DNA of 64,000 nucleotides from Azolla caroliniana (taxonomy: Eukaryota > Polypodiophyta): assembly GCA_043228905.1 (NCBI GenBank), contig JBHGNT010000014.1:1-64000 (forward strand), read 5' to 3'. This document shows positions 54,093 to 63,831 of the stretch, in pieces. The position numbers and the translations under genes are program-made. The notes under the pieces were generated by a model. That model was not told the DNA's origin. It was given only the letters and a program-made list of their open reading frames with translations, and did not search any database. The stretch's first letter is position 1. Each line of letters starts with the position of its first letter.

Positions 54093-54650
54093 CTAGCAAT
54101 GCTCGCAGAATTGGTGATCCGAGAAGGAGAGCTTGGGTATGTAACCGGCTCTGGATAGGTGCGTTATGCCAGCCTTGCTGAGGTGTCCAAATCGTCCATG
54201 CCATAACGATGCCACGAGGATATCAACCAAAAATATAAAGGGTACAAAGACTGTACCTTTGGTTCTCGAGCAAGCGGGAGGTTCCCTTTGTGGAGTGTCC
54301 ACCCTCTTGATGAGAACCCGGCACGGATGCCGGCTTCGTCAAGCTGTCCGACTGAGATCAAGGGTCTTGAAAGCTCTGGAACATGTCGGACATTGTGTAG
54401 ACGAGTGTAGAGCCATCCCGAAGGTTGAGCTCTACCGTGTCGATTCCGATTATGGCACAGTGTTGCAAGTTCCCGACTTGAACTAAGTTGGAGTGTCGGT
54501 CCGAGTATTGCCGAAACTGAGATTGGTGAGGTGTCACATGATACAATGTGCCCGAGTCCAGGAGCCATGTGCTCGATTCCTCAGTCGTAAGCAGAACTTC
54601 TGATTCGACTGGGTTCTCTATGGACAATATGTTCGGGTCGGTCGTCAAAA
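54093..54650 (-). pseudogene. Copia-2 protease and GAG-pre-integrase region
   Basis: 54648-54358 includes STWLLDSGTLYHVTPHQSQF, the copia protease signature with intact D-S-G. 54568-54164 gives NVRHVPELSRPLISVGQLDE, and 54302-54093 SLWHGRFGHLSKAGITHLSR and FSDHQFCEHC, the HHCC zinc region. The three frames overlap out of phase. After CEHC a TAG (54099-54097) precedes the solo-LTR insertion. Confidence 0.8.
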
Positions 54651-54719
54651 TTTCGGCTGAAGAGCTGACGTAGTTGACCTCCTCGTGCTGGCTACTCTTC
54701 TTATCCGCTCTTTGAGCTT

Positions 54720-55374
54720 TGTCAGTTTTTGCTTTGAGTGCCCGGCAGTCAGCTTTGATGTGTCCCGGTTTCTTGCAGTAGTTGTAGATTCGGTTGTCCC
54801 AGGACTTGCTCCGGCTTCACTGATTGTTCAGTGGTCGGGAAGAACTTCTTCCCCGGTTGTTCAATTGGTCGGTCGAACCTTGTACTACATAAGCTTCATC
54901 TGCCGAGTCTTTGGCAAAAGAATTTCTCCGAGCTGCTTCAGTCAGGATTGCGCTCGTGATTTCAGAGTACTTAATGGCAGTTGTTGAAGCGTTGCACACG
55001 GTTGTGACGAAAGTTTCCCAAGAAGAGGGGAGACTACTCATGAGTATCATTGCTCTGAGTTCATCCTCTATTGTCGTCCTCTGCGACGATATTTGGGAGC
55101 TTAGGCTTTCGTAGTCGTTGAGGTGTGCCTAAACCGAATCAGATTCTTTCATCCGCAAGTTGTAGAGGCGCCTGATCAGATACATCTTAGTTGCGGCGAC
55201 CTTCTTTTCATAAGTTTCCGACAGTGTTTTCCAAAGTTCAAAAGTTGTCGAGCATGATTGCACTGTGAAGTACACTGACTCTGACAAGTGCATCTGAATC
55301 GTGGCGTGGACGATTCTGTCTAGCTTTAGCCACTCGTTTGCCTTGTATGCTTCTGGAGGATTTTCATTCTCCAT
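54720..55374 (-). pseudogene. Copia-2 Gag (UBN2 type)
   Basis: 55374-55129: ANEWLKLDRIVHATIQMHLS, TTFELWKTLSETYEKKVAAT, YLIRRLYNLRMKESDSV. 55050-54817: LMSSLPSSWETFVTTVCNAS, YSEITSAILTEAARRNSF. These match the copia Gag capsid. At about 54770 the zinc knuckle reads Y-N-Y-C-KKPGHIKADC, so the first Cys of C-x2-C-x4-H-x4-C has become Tyr. A frame change separates the two parts. Confidence 0.8.
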
Positions 55375-55882
55375 CGGGTCTATTTGACCCTTGATTATGA
55401 GATAGTCCTACATTTGTTCCTTCCAGAAGTTGAAGTTCAAACCATCGAACCTCCTTAGACTCATTTCCATGAGCCGGATGTTGATTCGGTTTCGGTTGGT
55501 AAGACTCTATTCAAAGTTGACTAGGAACCTTAGTGGGGTGCAGCCGGTCGGCTCACCCGATATCGTTCTAGTTAGTCTTGAACCCGAGTCGATTCTACTT
55601 CGGATGACTGCATCGACGAGAGGGACAGATCCAACTGATCCTCCTGAATGTCGATCAGCCGAATGAAGCATGAATTTGGTTGTTGCTTGGAGACCAATCT
55701 CAGGTGGTTACAATCACAGGAACAGAGTACAGCCGGCTAGCTTACTCCAATTAGTGATTTAACACAATGAGATGCATACCTCTTGTTTGTCTTCTCTCTT
55801 CTCTGTTCTTCAAGAAAAACAGAAACAAAATGTTGTGTGGTGTACTATGATGGCCGACAGTGGGTTGAAGAACCTCCAACAC

Positions 55883-55893
55883 TCTGATACCAA
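55883..55893 (-). other. Copia-2 primer-binding site
   Basis: The minus strand reads TGGTATCAGAG, the tRNA-iMet type primer site, two bases from the LTR end (CCCCAACA). It lies 5' of the Copia-2 gag on the minus strand, as required. Confidence 0.88.
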
Positions 55894-55895
55894 AT

Positions 55896-56162
55896 GTTGG
55901 GGACAAGGTCGTCAATGCGGAAGAACAAACAACATCTGTGATGTTGAAGGACCTGTGTATGAGAATAAACAAGATACACACACAGAGAGAGAGAGAGAGA
56001 GAGAAAGAAAGAAAGAAAGATATATTAACGTCTTCTAAGGCCAAAATTGGCCCATGAGACAAATGGTGTACAACAAAAATGGGATATTTACCCATTCATC
56101 GAAAGTAAAAATAAAAATAAGATAAAATAGAGTTTAAGCTAAATAGTTCTAAGAAAACAACA
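55896..56162 (-). mobile_element. Copia-2 5' LTR
   Basis: TGTTGGGGACAAGG at 55896 to ...AAAACAACA at 56162 on the plus strand, a 267-bp LTR with TGTTG/CAACA ends, minus orientation. It contains a (GA)n/(GAAA)n tract at 55984-56018. The right boundary is inferred from the inverted terminal match. No partner LTR exists at the other, truncated end. Confidence 0.7.
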
Positions 56163-56222
56163 AACATGTTCTATATAAAAAACATGTTCTACAATGAGAA
56201 TGATTCTATACTAGGCCTAATT

Positions 56223-57407
56223 TCATTTCCATCCAAGTCTCTCGAAGAGAAGCGGGGGGTCAAAGGGTTGCCATGTGGATGTGGCCCGTGGTCCCCATGT
56301 AAGAGGTACCCCAACCATAGCTTCGAGTCGACGTAGCTCACGTTCCCTTATCTTCTTAATCTTTTCTACTCCACGTTGACTTGTGTTGAAGCCCAACATC
56401 CGAGGACGTTTGGTTGCTCTTTGTATTTCTGCTTCCTCAAGGGAGAGGCCGAGCGGCATAAGTGTATCCACATTCATCGTCTCCCCATGTTCCTGAAAAA
56501 TTACACTAGGTACATGTTGATGAGTAGTAAAAGGGTTATGATTAACACTTTGTAATTTATCCTCCCTATGTTGTTTTAGCTCTAAGATATACCTACCTAG
56601 TCTCTTTACACTCGGGGTATCTAATAGTTTGGAGAGGGTGGGAGAGGGTCCTAGTATGTCTTGGTATTCCGCCCGTATCTCGGCATAAGTTGGGCACTTG
56701 CATGTGAAGTGATACTCATCCTCTATCTCTATGTGGCATAACCTACATAGCCTTTCCTCTCTAGGGACTCTATTAGCTCGACCATTCTCAATCTCAAGTT
56801 GGTGAGATGATATCCTAAGTTGTCCAATGGCCACCCTTAGTGCATTTGATAAGAAAGTATCTTGGTATCTTGGTCGTGTAATAAACCCTAACTTAGAGAA
56901 GTGCAAGAAGTGTTCCTTATAGTACACCATTTTAGATGGGAGTGGCTCTCGTGGGGTGATCCATGTGTATCGAGTGTAGATTTGCCATATTTCTTGGCGT
57001 ATCACTTTATTACGATCTTCACGAGAGATTAAAGTTTGATCAGTCCCATGGTTGTACTTAAGGGGAGGTAGGTTATTAATGTCTATGCCATTTGCAAATA
57101 ACCAACTCACCACAATGCTATACCAAGAGTTAGTGTCTCCAGACACATGTAAGGATCGGGATGCCTCAAAGGCTCGACGGGATATCCTATCTTGTGGTTG
57201 ACTATGTATCCGATGAATAAAAGCTACCACTTGAAAGAGTGCTTCTACTAACATCGGGGGTAGGCTAAACTCCGCTCTAATAATGTCATGTGGTACTGTC
57301 GATTTGCTTCGGAGTTGACGTGATAACATCACCACTAAAGGTCTCTCCAATTGTGTCCACATGAAAGATGGTAGACCTGGAGCCCATACTACTGATGCAT
57401 ACATGAG
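56223..57407 (-). pseudogene. LINE-2 C-terminal domain with Cys/His motif
   Basis: About 395 codons of clean open frame. Near the middle RLCRLCHIEIEDEYHFTCKC gives C-x2-C ... H-x3-C, the nucleic-acid-binding finger typical of the C-terminus of LINE ORF2 in many plants and animals. Before it is a helical region (FQVVAFIHRIHSQPQDR; SWYSIVVSWLFANGIDINNL). The tail is basic and ends at the stop at 56223. Without the LTR this would continue from the RT. Confidence 0.85.
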
Positions 57408-57412
57408 GGACG

Positions 57413-58055
57413 TGTTGGGATTTCGGTCCCTCCGGATGGGATGTCCGGAGATGAATGACGGCAAGCTCGGTTGCGGTTACGGAACCGGATGATGAAGAGT
57501 ACCCGGCATGAAGCCGGATGAAGAGTACCCGGATACGGATCCGGATGATGAAGACCCCGGTTACGGAGCCGGATGACGAATGTACCCGGAGAGAGATCCG
57601 GATGCGGGGACATATTTGTGAATATGTTTGCCAAGGGCCCTTGAGGCTATATTTGTAAATAGCCCGAAAGTCATATGTGTATAAGTATGACTTAGGGCAA
57701 ACAGTTTGTTGTGTTGTTGCTCATTTTTCTGTTTTCCACTGAGAGGAAGCGAAGTGAGAGCAGCCGAGAGAGAGTGAGCGAGAAAGAGGAAGGAAGAGGT
57801 CGACGCCTCTGTGTAATACCGCCGCCTGTGGCGAGGACAACGAGCTCAAGGTCGTCGCCTTGCAGCTCGCCATTGTACATTCCCCGCGTATAGTGATAGT
57901 TGGAGTCTTGCACTCCCGTGGTTTTTCCCATTTAGGGTTTTCCACGTAAAATATCCAGTGTACCCTTCTCTTTATTGTTTTCGTGCATTCTTGTATTTCC
58001 CGTTTTCTGTGAGTAGATCCTATTCCTCGGTTGTGGCCGAGCGCTGTTTGCAACA
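57413..58055 (+). mobile_element. Solo LTR in LINE-2, with 5-bp target duplication
   Basis: 643 bp, TGTTGGGATTTCGG...CTGTTTGCAACA (TGTTG/CAACA ends). The host bases ggacg flank it on both sides (57408-57412 and 58056-58060), the hallmark of integrase-mediated insertion. Its first 190 bp contain repeats of the unit 'ccggatgatgaagaccccgg'. Plus orientation is suggested by a TATA-like gtgtataagtatgac near 57676 and by the CT-rich end. A second member begins at 63832. The short open frames inside are not genes. Confidence 0.93.
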
Positions 58056-59330
58056 GGACGGGGTCACTAATGAGTCGAAAAGCCATCCCTTAGTCCGTGG
58101 CTCTTGAAAGTATGCTTGGTGGCATTGTCTCTCTAAGAGTGAGAGGGATGCATATCCTCTCGTTAGCCTATCTTTGGCTGCCTGGGTCATCGAGAATTTA
58201 CCTGAGCGAGCACTAACAGTGACTCCCAAGTATACATAAGATCCCACCACCTCAACTAGTTTATGAGAGAGGATGAGGTGACATTTACTCCTAACTCTGG
58301 ACGATGTATGAAAGATAAGGACTTTAGTTTTCGCTAGATTCACTACCAGTCCTCGTTGTGTACAAAAGTCATCTAGGGCATTAAGATGCTTTTGTAGGTC
58401 GTGTTGCGACTCCGAGAGCAAGACAATGTCGTGTGCGTAGAGTAAGAGACTAACTTGCGTATCCCCAATAGCCACTCCTTTGCCTCCCTTACGAGCAATA
58501 AAATCAGTGATCTCATCAATGTAGATCCCAAAAAGAGTCGGTGATAGGGGGCAACCCTGTTTTACACCAATGGTGCTAGTGAAACAATCGGATAGGCCAC
58601 CTGGGCATCTTACGCGCCCACAGACTTGCTCATATAGGGCATACATGGCCCAAATCATGTCATTTGGTATCTCCAAGCTCTTAAGTCTATCAAACAACCT
58701 CTCCCTAGGAACTGTATCAAAGGCTTTGCGAAAGTCCACAAAGCAACAATATAGTTTCTTCTTACGAGCCTTTGTTTGGTCAATTAAGCACCTAAGTGTG
58801 AAGATGTGGTCAATAGTGGAGAAGGCTCGTCTAAAGCCAGCCTGCTCAGGTGCTCGAAGACTTAATGTTTCCATATAATCACTGAGCTCCGCTTCCATTA
58901 CTGCACCATATAGTTTAGCAAGCGTATGACCTATCATAATGGTCCTATATGTATTTGGGTCCATTGGGTCCCCTCCTTTATGTATAGGGGCCACAATGTT
59001 CATGGCCCATTGTGGTGGAAAACCCTCGGCGAGGGCGCGGTTGAAGATTAGAGTGAGAAGGGGAGCTAGGCACTCTCGAGCATATATGATGTGCTCGGCT
59101 CGCAATCCTGTGTGGTCCATGGATTTCCTATGTTGTAATTTTTTTATGACCTTCGTGACCCTAGAGGTCGTGAAAAGTGTCCCCATGGTAGGTCGAGGTG
59201 TGGAGGGCATTGGATGGGTGGTTGGTTCGGGACATGGTAGAGTCTCTCGGTATATGTGTGCCAAATATTGGGATCCTCGATGGGTGTTTGTGGTCTCGGT
59301 TCCCGTAGTCTCTTCCATGCAAGGGCACAA
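58056..59330 (-). pseudogene. LINE-2 reverse transcriptase, catalytic Asp lost
   Basis: About 425 codons. Blocks in order: TKVIKKLQHRKSMDHTGLRA, PPQWAMNIVAPIHKGGDP, YRTIMIGHTLAKLYGAV, PEQAGFRRAFSTIDHIFTLR, LYCCFVDFRKAFDTVPRERL, GVKQGCPLSPTLFGIYIDEI, then SLLLYAHDIVLLSES (about 58445-58405), and LAKTKVLIFH. The catalytic box is Y-A-H-D where Y-A-D-D is required; one G-to-C change (GAC to CAC, 58434-58432 area) explains it. Without this Asp the enzyme cannot coordinate metal. The frame otherwise has no stop up to the inserted LTR. Confidence 0.9.
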
Positions 59331-60061
59331 TCCCTACTCATGAGCATATGGTAGAGTTCCCAATATTGAGATGCTTCCCAAGCTCGTCTTTTACGACGTG
59401 TCATCTTGCGCATCTCTTTGCGAGCCTGTACTAAGGAGATAGTACCACTGAGTCGCGATACTTTAAGTTGTCTATACAACTCTCTACAATCCTCGTCATA
59501 CCACTTGTTTTGTGGCATAGACCCTATTCTACTATGATTGGAGTCTTTCGTGTATGGGAAGCTACTAGTGGCGGCTGAGTGAAGGATGTGTGTGAGTTCT
59601 GTAGTGAGGTTCTCTAAAGGCAAGGAAGAATCAAACGAGGAAAGATGAGCTTGAACATGTCGAGAGTAGATGTCCGCGAGCTCATGCGTGAAATGTATTA
59701 TAGTGTGATGGGTTGGTTTACTAGAGTTGGTGGTGTGGGAGGTGTCACATTTTAGCTCAAAGTATAGGAAGGTATGGTCTGCCCCAATGGGGCATGGGGC
59801 CACCCGGAAGGAGCTAACCATGTGGGTAGCTTCAGGGCGTCCTATTAGATAATCAACGGTGCTTTCCCCTCCTCCATGTGGGAAACATGTGAGCTCTTCC
59901 GAGCCCGGCCACTTGGCTAAGCCATTATATATGATCATCTGGTGTCGGCTTCCAAGTTCAAGCAGATGATGGCCAAAGCTTGTGGCATCCGCACCTTGAT
60001 CCTTCGATGTACGTGTTATGCCTAAGGCTAAAGGGTCGACATTCACCATTTCTAGGTTCAC
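59144..60061 (-). pseudogene. LINE-2 endonuclease domain, C-terminal half
   Basis: 305 codons with no ATG at the start (GTG at the border with LTR-like DNA), so 5'-truncated. GESTVDYLIGRPEATHM and IGADHTFLYFELKC are the last conserved blocks of the exonuclease-endonuclease-phosphatase fold (the D-H of the SDH motif is kept). A linker follows with KWYDEDCRELYRQLKVSRLS and a basic RKEMRKMTRRKRRAWEASQY region before the RT. The N-terminal catalytic residues are lost. Confidence 0.85.
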
Positions 60062-60068
60062 AAAGAAA

Positions 60069-60250
60069 TGTTTTATTTCTTAATAGCAATAGTTACAAAT
60101 GACAACCAACCTGCATTAAAGGTTACAAAGTCACTTTATATAGTGACTATCCTAGGGCAACTGCCCTTTATGCTATTTACAGAAATAGCCCAAACTTGGG
60201 TTGTCCAAAGGGATAGTGTGAATACGGCCTTTATACACTCGTATTCGACA
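60069..60250 (-). mobile_element. Short LTR-like remnant at the LINE-2 5' border
   Basis: On the minus strand 60250 to 60069 starts TGTCGAATACG, has TATA-like ACTATATAAAGTG (about 60145-60133), and ends AAATAAAACA with an AATAAA signal. The TG...CA ends would give a 182-bp LTR. The flanks do not match (agaaa against agatg), so it may be an end of a larger element or an altered solo LTR. Its first ~80 bp are repeated at 50627-50706. Confidence 0.5.
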
Positions 60251-61932
60251 AGATGGAGTGGTGGGGGGAGATGGTGCATGACCGAGACGCTCATCAGCAT
60301 GTCCTCCTTAGTATTACTTTTAATATTTATATATATAGTGCTACTTGTTTATAACTAACTTCACCTATAAATTCATTTTTTAGATCTAGACGTGCGCGTA
60401 GGCTAGAGGTCCCTTCTCCCTCTAGAACTACTAAGAGCTCACATGGCTCAGTGCCATTGTTGGGCCTCACTTGTGTTGGTTCTCTCAGGATCACTTGTGA
60501 GATCGACGAGAACCAAGAGATAGTGAGGGCCAAAGGGGGCATCATATTTCATAGGAGGCTCTAGGACTTGGTAGAGTCATATCTACCAAGAGTGGAGATG
60601 TTGTGGAGGTATACTTATATTTATGGATATTACATAATTAAGATTGTGATTTTATATTTACTTTTTCTTTTACATTTTCTTGAAGGGATAAAGATAAAGA
60701 ATACAAAAAGTATGTTATTTATGGATCACAAAGGGAGTTTGGAACCGGATGGCAAACAAAATCATTACTTAAGGAGATATCCGGATTAATCCAACGTAGG
60801 AGGGATTGGGTGAGATATAGTATTTTATTTGTGTTCTAATTAATTTGAGTCTTAAGGGATTCGATCCCTAAAAGCAATCTACTTTTCACCATGAGACTCC
60901 TTGTTATTAAATTGTTAGAGTGTTCTTGAAAATAATAATCAATAGACGTAAATAAAAATGTTTTATAATACCTTGAAATGTTGGAGTAGAGTGTTGATAA
61001 TAATATATACACTTTCATGCCCTACAATTATATTACAAATACATTATAAGTTGCAATTATTTTATAGGAGCACGGTCAAGAGAGAACGTGACACGGCTTG
61101 TGTCCATAGCTAAAACAACAAGGACACATTTTCAACACGAGTTAGGATTTGGGGCGCAAGCTCCCCAAGCAAAAGGTAAAGTAGGGCCAAATCTATTTTT
61201 ATGGAGTGACTATGGTTTGATTTCTAATGGACACATTTTCAACACGAGTTAGGATTTGGGGCGCAAGCACCCCAAGCAACAGGTAAAGTATGGCCAAATC
61301 TATTTTTATGGAGTGACTATGGTTTGATTTCTAATCCTATGTATTTTTTGACTCAACTTAGGTGGCCGCTACTAGCATATTGCGAAAAGGTCACAGTTCT
61401 CGACTCGGGAGTGGGGGCCTAAAGAGATTTTGTGCACAATGTTTAAGTGTATTTTAAAGAACTTTATATGTTATTAGCAATTGTTATCATTTCTAGTATA
61501 ACTCTATAAAATATCGTTAAAAGATTATAGACATGCATCGAATGAGGAGCAACATATAGCCACCTATCATGTCTATATATACTTGACAGAGCAGTATCCA
61601 CCACCACATAGAGGTAAGTCTAACGAAAGTCTACCTTAATTATATTTATAATAGATTACGTTAATCTTAAATACATTACAGTGTTTATAAAATATGAAGA
61701 GAAAGAAGAGGAGACTACATAGGATGTCGATGTGGAAGACTCGGTAGCAGATCCTCTCGGTGGGACACACGATGACGACAACGAGCCTCATGCATCATTG
61801 GATGCATGCGCAATAGCTATATGAGCTATTTACTTGTATATATGATTCATATTTTTTACATGTATTCATGTATGTACATAAATAATGTATTCAATAACTA
61901 TAATTTTTTTTAGTTAAAACATGTCTTTTACC
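60251..61932. other. Unassigned AT-rich region with a 107-bp tandem duplication
   Basis: 61122-61228 and 61229-61335 are direct tandem copies (107 bp, about five differences; words 'ttcaacacgagttaggattt', 'tggagtgactatggtttg'). Around 61650-61830 a plus-strand stretch encodes an acidic string (EDSVADPLGGTHDDDNEP) but with stops. The neighbourhood may be part of a decayed CACTA element because a CACTA transposase tail lies just to the right, though I cannot show it. 60568-60789 is not convincing. Confidence 0.45.
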
Positions 61933-62452
61933 TTAGATTTCAATTGTGTTTGCTACTATGTCCTCTTGATCTCTTGTTAGCTCATGTCGCTCTTCCTCTG
62001 TAATTTCAATTAGGATGTCTTCATTTAATTCTATATCATCTTGTAGATCGCTAGATTCCTCATCTTCATTGTCTTCGCTCTCTGCGCTTTCCTGACTATC
62101 TGAACCTCTTAGAGACTCTATAGTTTCAACACATGGTTCATTTAATGACTCATCATCTATAGTGATGGAGGGTGGGATAGGTGTGCTTGTGTCAAATATC
62201 CTTCTCCCACGCAGGTTTACATGAACTATTATCCACCATGTTGTATTCAGATTTTTTAAGAAGGCTTGTTGGCAATGTGTTGGCCAAAATATAAGGGTCC
62301 TTAGTTGCTCTCAACATCTTAGATGAATCTACTAACCAAAACCCTAATGGTCCACATCGCATAGATGCACGTGGACCTTTATATTTTGCCCTAAAATAAT
62401 TCACTTTAAATAATGACCTGTATTTTTTTTTCCAAATAAAAACTCCTTCCAT
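61933..62452 (-). pseudogene. CACTA (En/Spm) transposase C-terminal region, frameshifted
   Basis: The minus strand from 62452 reads YRSLFKVNYFRAKYKGPRAS, GPLGFWLVDSSKM, TKDPYILANTLPT, then after a frame change (about 62270) TTWWIIVHVNLRGRRIFDTS, and an acidic tail (ESAESEDNEDEESSDLQDD) to the TAA at 61933. A 'DPYILA ... WWVVV.V..R' arrangement followed by an acidic tail is the usual C-terminus (DUF4216-type) of plant CACTA transposases. The upstream part is absent, the 3' LTR of Ty3-D starting 60 bp away. Confidence 0.6.
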
Positions 62453-62690
62453 TAGTTATAAACATAATGACATGTATTATTTTAATCAATTAGTTTAGAA
62501 ATAAGATAAATATTGTCAAGGATAGTGTATAAATAGAACAAGGGATAAATAGAAAATAGAAAATAATAGAAATGTATATATATTAATCGTCGAAGATACA
62601 ATGGTAACTGCAGATACTAAAACTGCAGAGGCATAAAAGGCAAAAAGGATGTGTTGAACCAGAATGGTTCTACAATGAGCCTAAGATGTC

Positions 62691-62700
62691 CTTATATACT
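62691..62700 (-). promoter_or_regulatory. TATA box of Ty3-D LTR
   Basis: The minus strand reads AGTATATAAG about 290 bp from the LTR start, followed by a purine/pyrimidine-mixed R region. Confidence 0.55.
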
Positions 62701-62912
62701 GCACGCGATCCTCGATGCTATGCCACGTGTCATACATGCATGGCCACACTGCATGCATGTGGATTGCATGCAAGATCCTCATGCATACAATGCATGCCAT
62801 GACCATGATGACCATCATCCCATGCCCATCATCCTCATTCCCATCATCCACATGACCATCATACATCCATGCATAATGTCATCTTCATGTGCATCGATCT
62901 CAACAAAATGAC

Positions 62913-62976
62913 ATGGTCCATTGCTTAAGACCTCGCCACGTGTATTTGACGGTCAATGGTTCGAGTCAAGATCATG
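62913..62976 (+). other. tRNA-like module at start of Ty3-D LTR
   Basis: On the plus strand (antisense to the LTR) TGGTCCATTGC at 62914-62924 is a degraded A box and GGTTCGAGTCA at 62958-62968 is a B box with one mismatch. ATGGTC and GATCAT can form a 6-bp acceptor-like stem (one G-U). Position in the LTR, orientation and order match the Ty3-C module. Confidence 0.62.
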
Positions 62977-63003
62977 GCACTGATCATGACACTATCCCCC
63001 TCT

Positions 63004-63831
63004 TAGAACGACGAGTCGTACGAGTCGACATGGAGACATGAGGATCGGGCTTCTGAGGATAGCAGGGATGAAACTCCTAGATAAGATCATGAGCATTCAC
63101 CAAATTCTCAGAAGGTTCCCAGATGTGATCTTGTGGGCCATTGCCTTCCCAATCAACTAAATAATATAGATGACCATATCGGATCTTGGAATTGAGAATG
63201 GTTGCAACCTCATATTCAGTTCCACCAACAAGCTCTACTGTAGGCGATGAAACACAGGATGAAGTTGCATGTGAGAAGGTAAATCAAGATGGAATGTCAC
63301 CTCATTAATCTAAATGGAGTGACCTTTGTTGAGGAGTGTACTGAAATGTAGAATATCCACCCAATTATCTTGTTGATACCTAATAAAACATCGGAGATAT
63401 TGCTCCAAAGTTTGATTAGTACGCTCTGCTTGACCATCAGTTTGAGGATGATAGCTAGAAGATAGACTGCAAGAAATGTGTAATAATGACAACAAGTGTC
63501 GCCGGAATTTAGACACAAACTGTGGACCTTGATCGCTAATGATGGTGTATGGTAGGCCATGATGTTGGAATACTTCTCGCATAACAAGATCTAATATTCC
63601 TTCACTAGTAATACTCTTTGTACACACCAAGAAATGTGACATCTTTTTAAATCTATCAACCATTGTTAAAATAGCATCAAAACCTTTAGAACATGGCAAA
63701 TCTGTGATAAAATCTAAGCAAATAGATTGCCATGGTCGTTCTGGAATCGGTAGGGGTTGTAAGAAACCATAGGGTCTATGTCATGGAATCTTGGTACGAC
63801 AACAAGTGTCGCATGTGCGAACATAATCTTG
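63004..63831 (-). pseudogene. Chromovirus Ty3-D integrase and chromodomain, internally deleted
   Basis: The minus strand from 63831 reads YVRTCDTCCRTK (zinc finger), then 63699-63310 integrase core (KGFDAILTMVDRFKKMSHFL, IISDQGPQFVSKFRRHLL, HPQTDGQAERTNQTLEQYLR). After DNWVDILHF roughly 100 residues of the integrase C-terminus are missing. A chromodomain follows at about 63200-63080 (TEYEVATILNSKI, LYYLVDWEGNGPQDHIWEP), with a stop in its last helix. The aromatic cage positions Y/W/W are kept. The upstream part is cut by an LTR at 63832. Confidence 0.85.

Larger units (their letters stand above)
50760..55740 (-). mobile_element. Ty1/copia element Copia-2, decayed
   Basis: Minus-strand order: gag (55374-54817), CCHC remnant (~54770), protease (~54590-54500), pre-integrase (54300-54095), integrase (53436-52896), RT (52345-51600), RNase H (51576-50900). 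A 646-bp LTR (53442-54087) splits the pre-integrase region. 5' LTR and primer site lie at 55883-56162. The 3' LTR is missing, the element being cut near 50760. Stops, frameshifts and lost catalytic residues mean it is inactive. Confidence 0.88.
56223..60061 (-). mobile_element. Non-LTR retrotransposon LINE-2 interrupted by an LTR
   Basis: A minus-strand LINE with apurinic-type endonuclease C-terminal half (60061-59144), RT (59330-58020) and a C-terminal Cys/His domain (57464-56223). The RT frame and the C-terminal frame were one reading frame before a 643-bp LTR (57413-58055) inserted: removing it and one 5-bp duplication restores VTPSLMYASVVWAPG across the joint. A frameshift around 59180 separates endonuclease from RT. 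The 5' end is cut at the LTR-like piece at 60069. The RT active site is mutated. Confidence 0.9.
62514..62991 (-). mobile_element. Ty3-D 3' LTR (minus orientation)
   Basis: 478 bp. On the minus strand TGTCATGATCAG...CTATCCTTGACA, with TGTCA/TGACA ends, directly after the purine tract agagggggatag (63003-62992). TATA box AGTATATAAG at 62700-62691 (minus). The middle is rich in CATGCATG and ATGATGG words (62720-62880). It starts with the same TGTCATGAT and tRNA-like module as the Ty3-C LTR, but the rest is diverged. Confidence 0.85.

Noticed and set aside
60069-60250. Complete solo LTR
   Set aside because: TG...CA ends and promoter signals exist, but the flanks are not duplicated, so completeness cannot be claimed.
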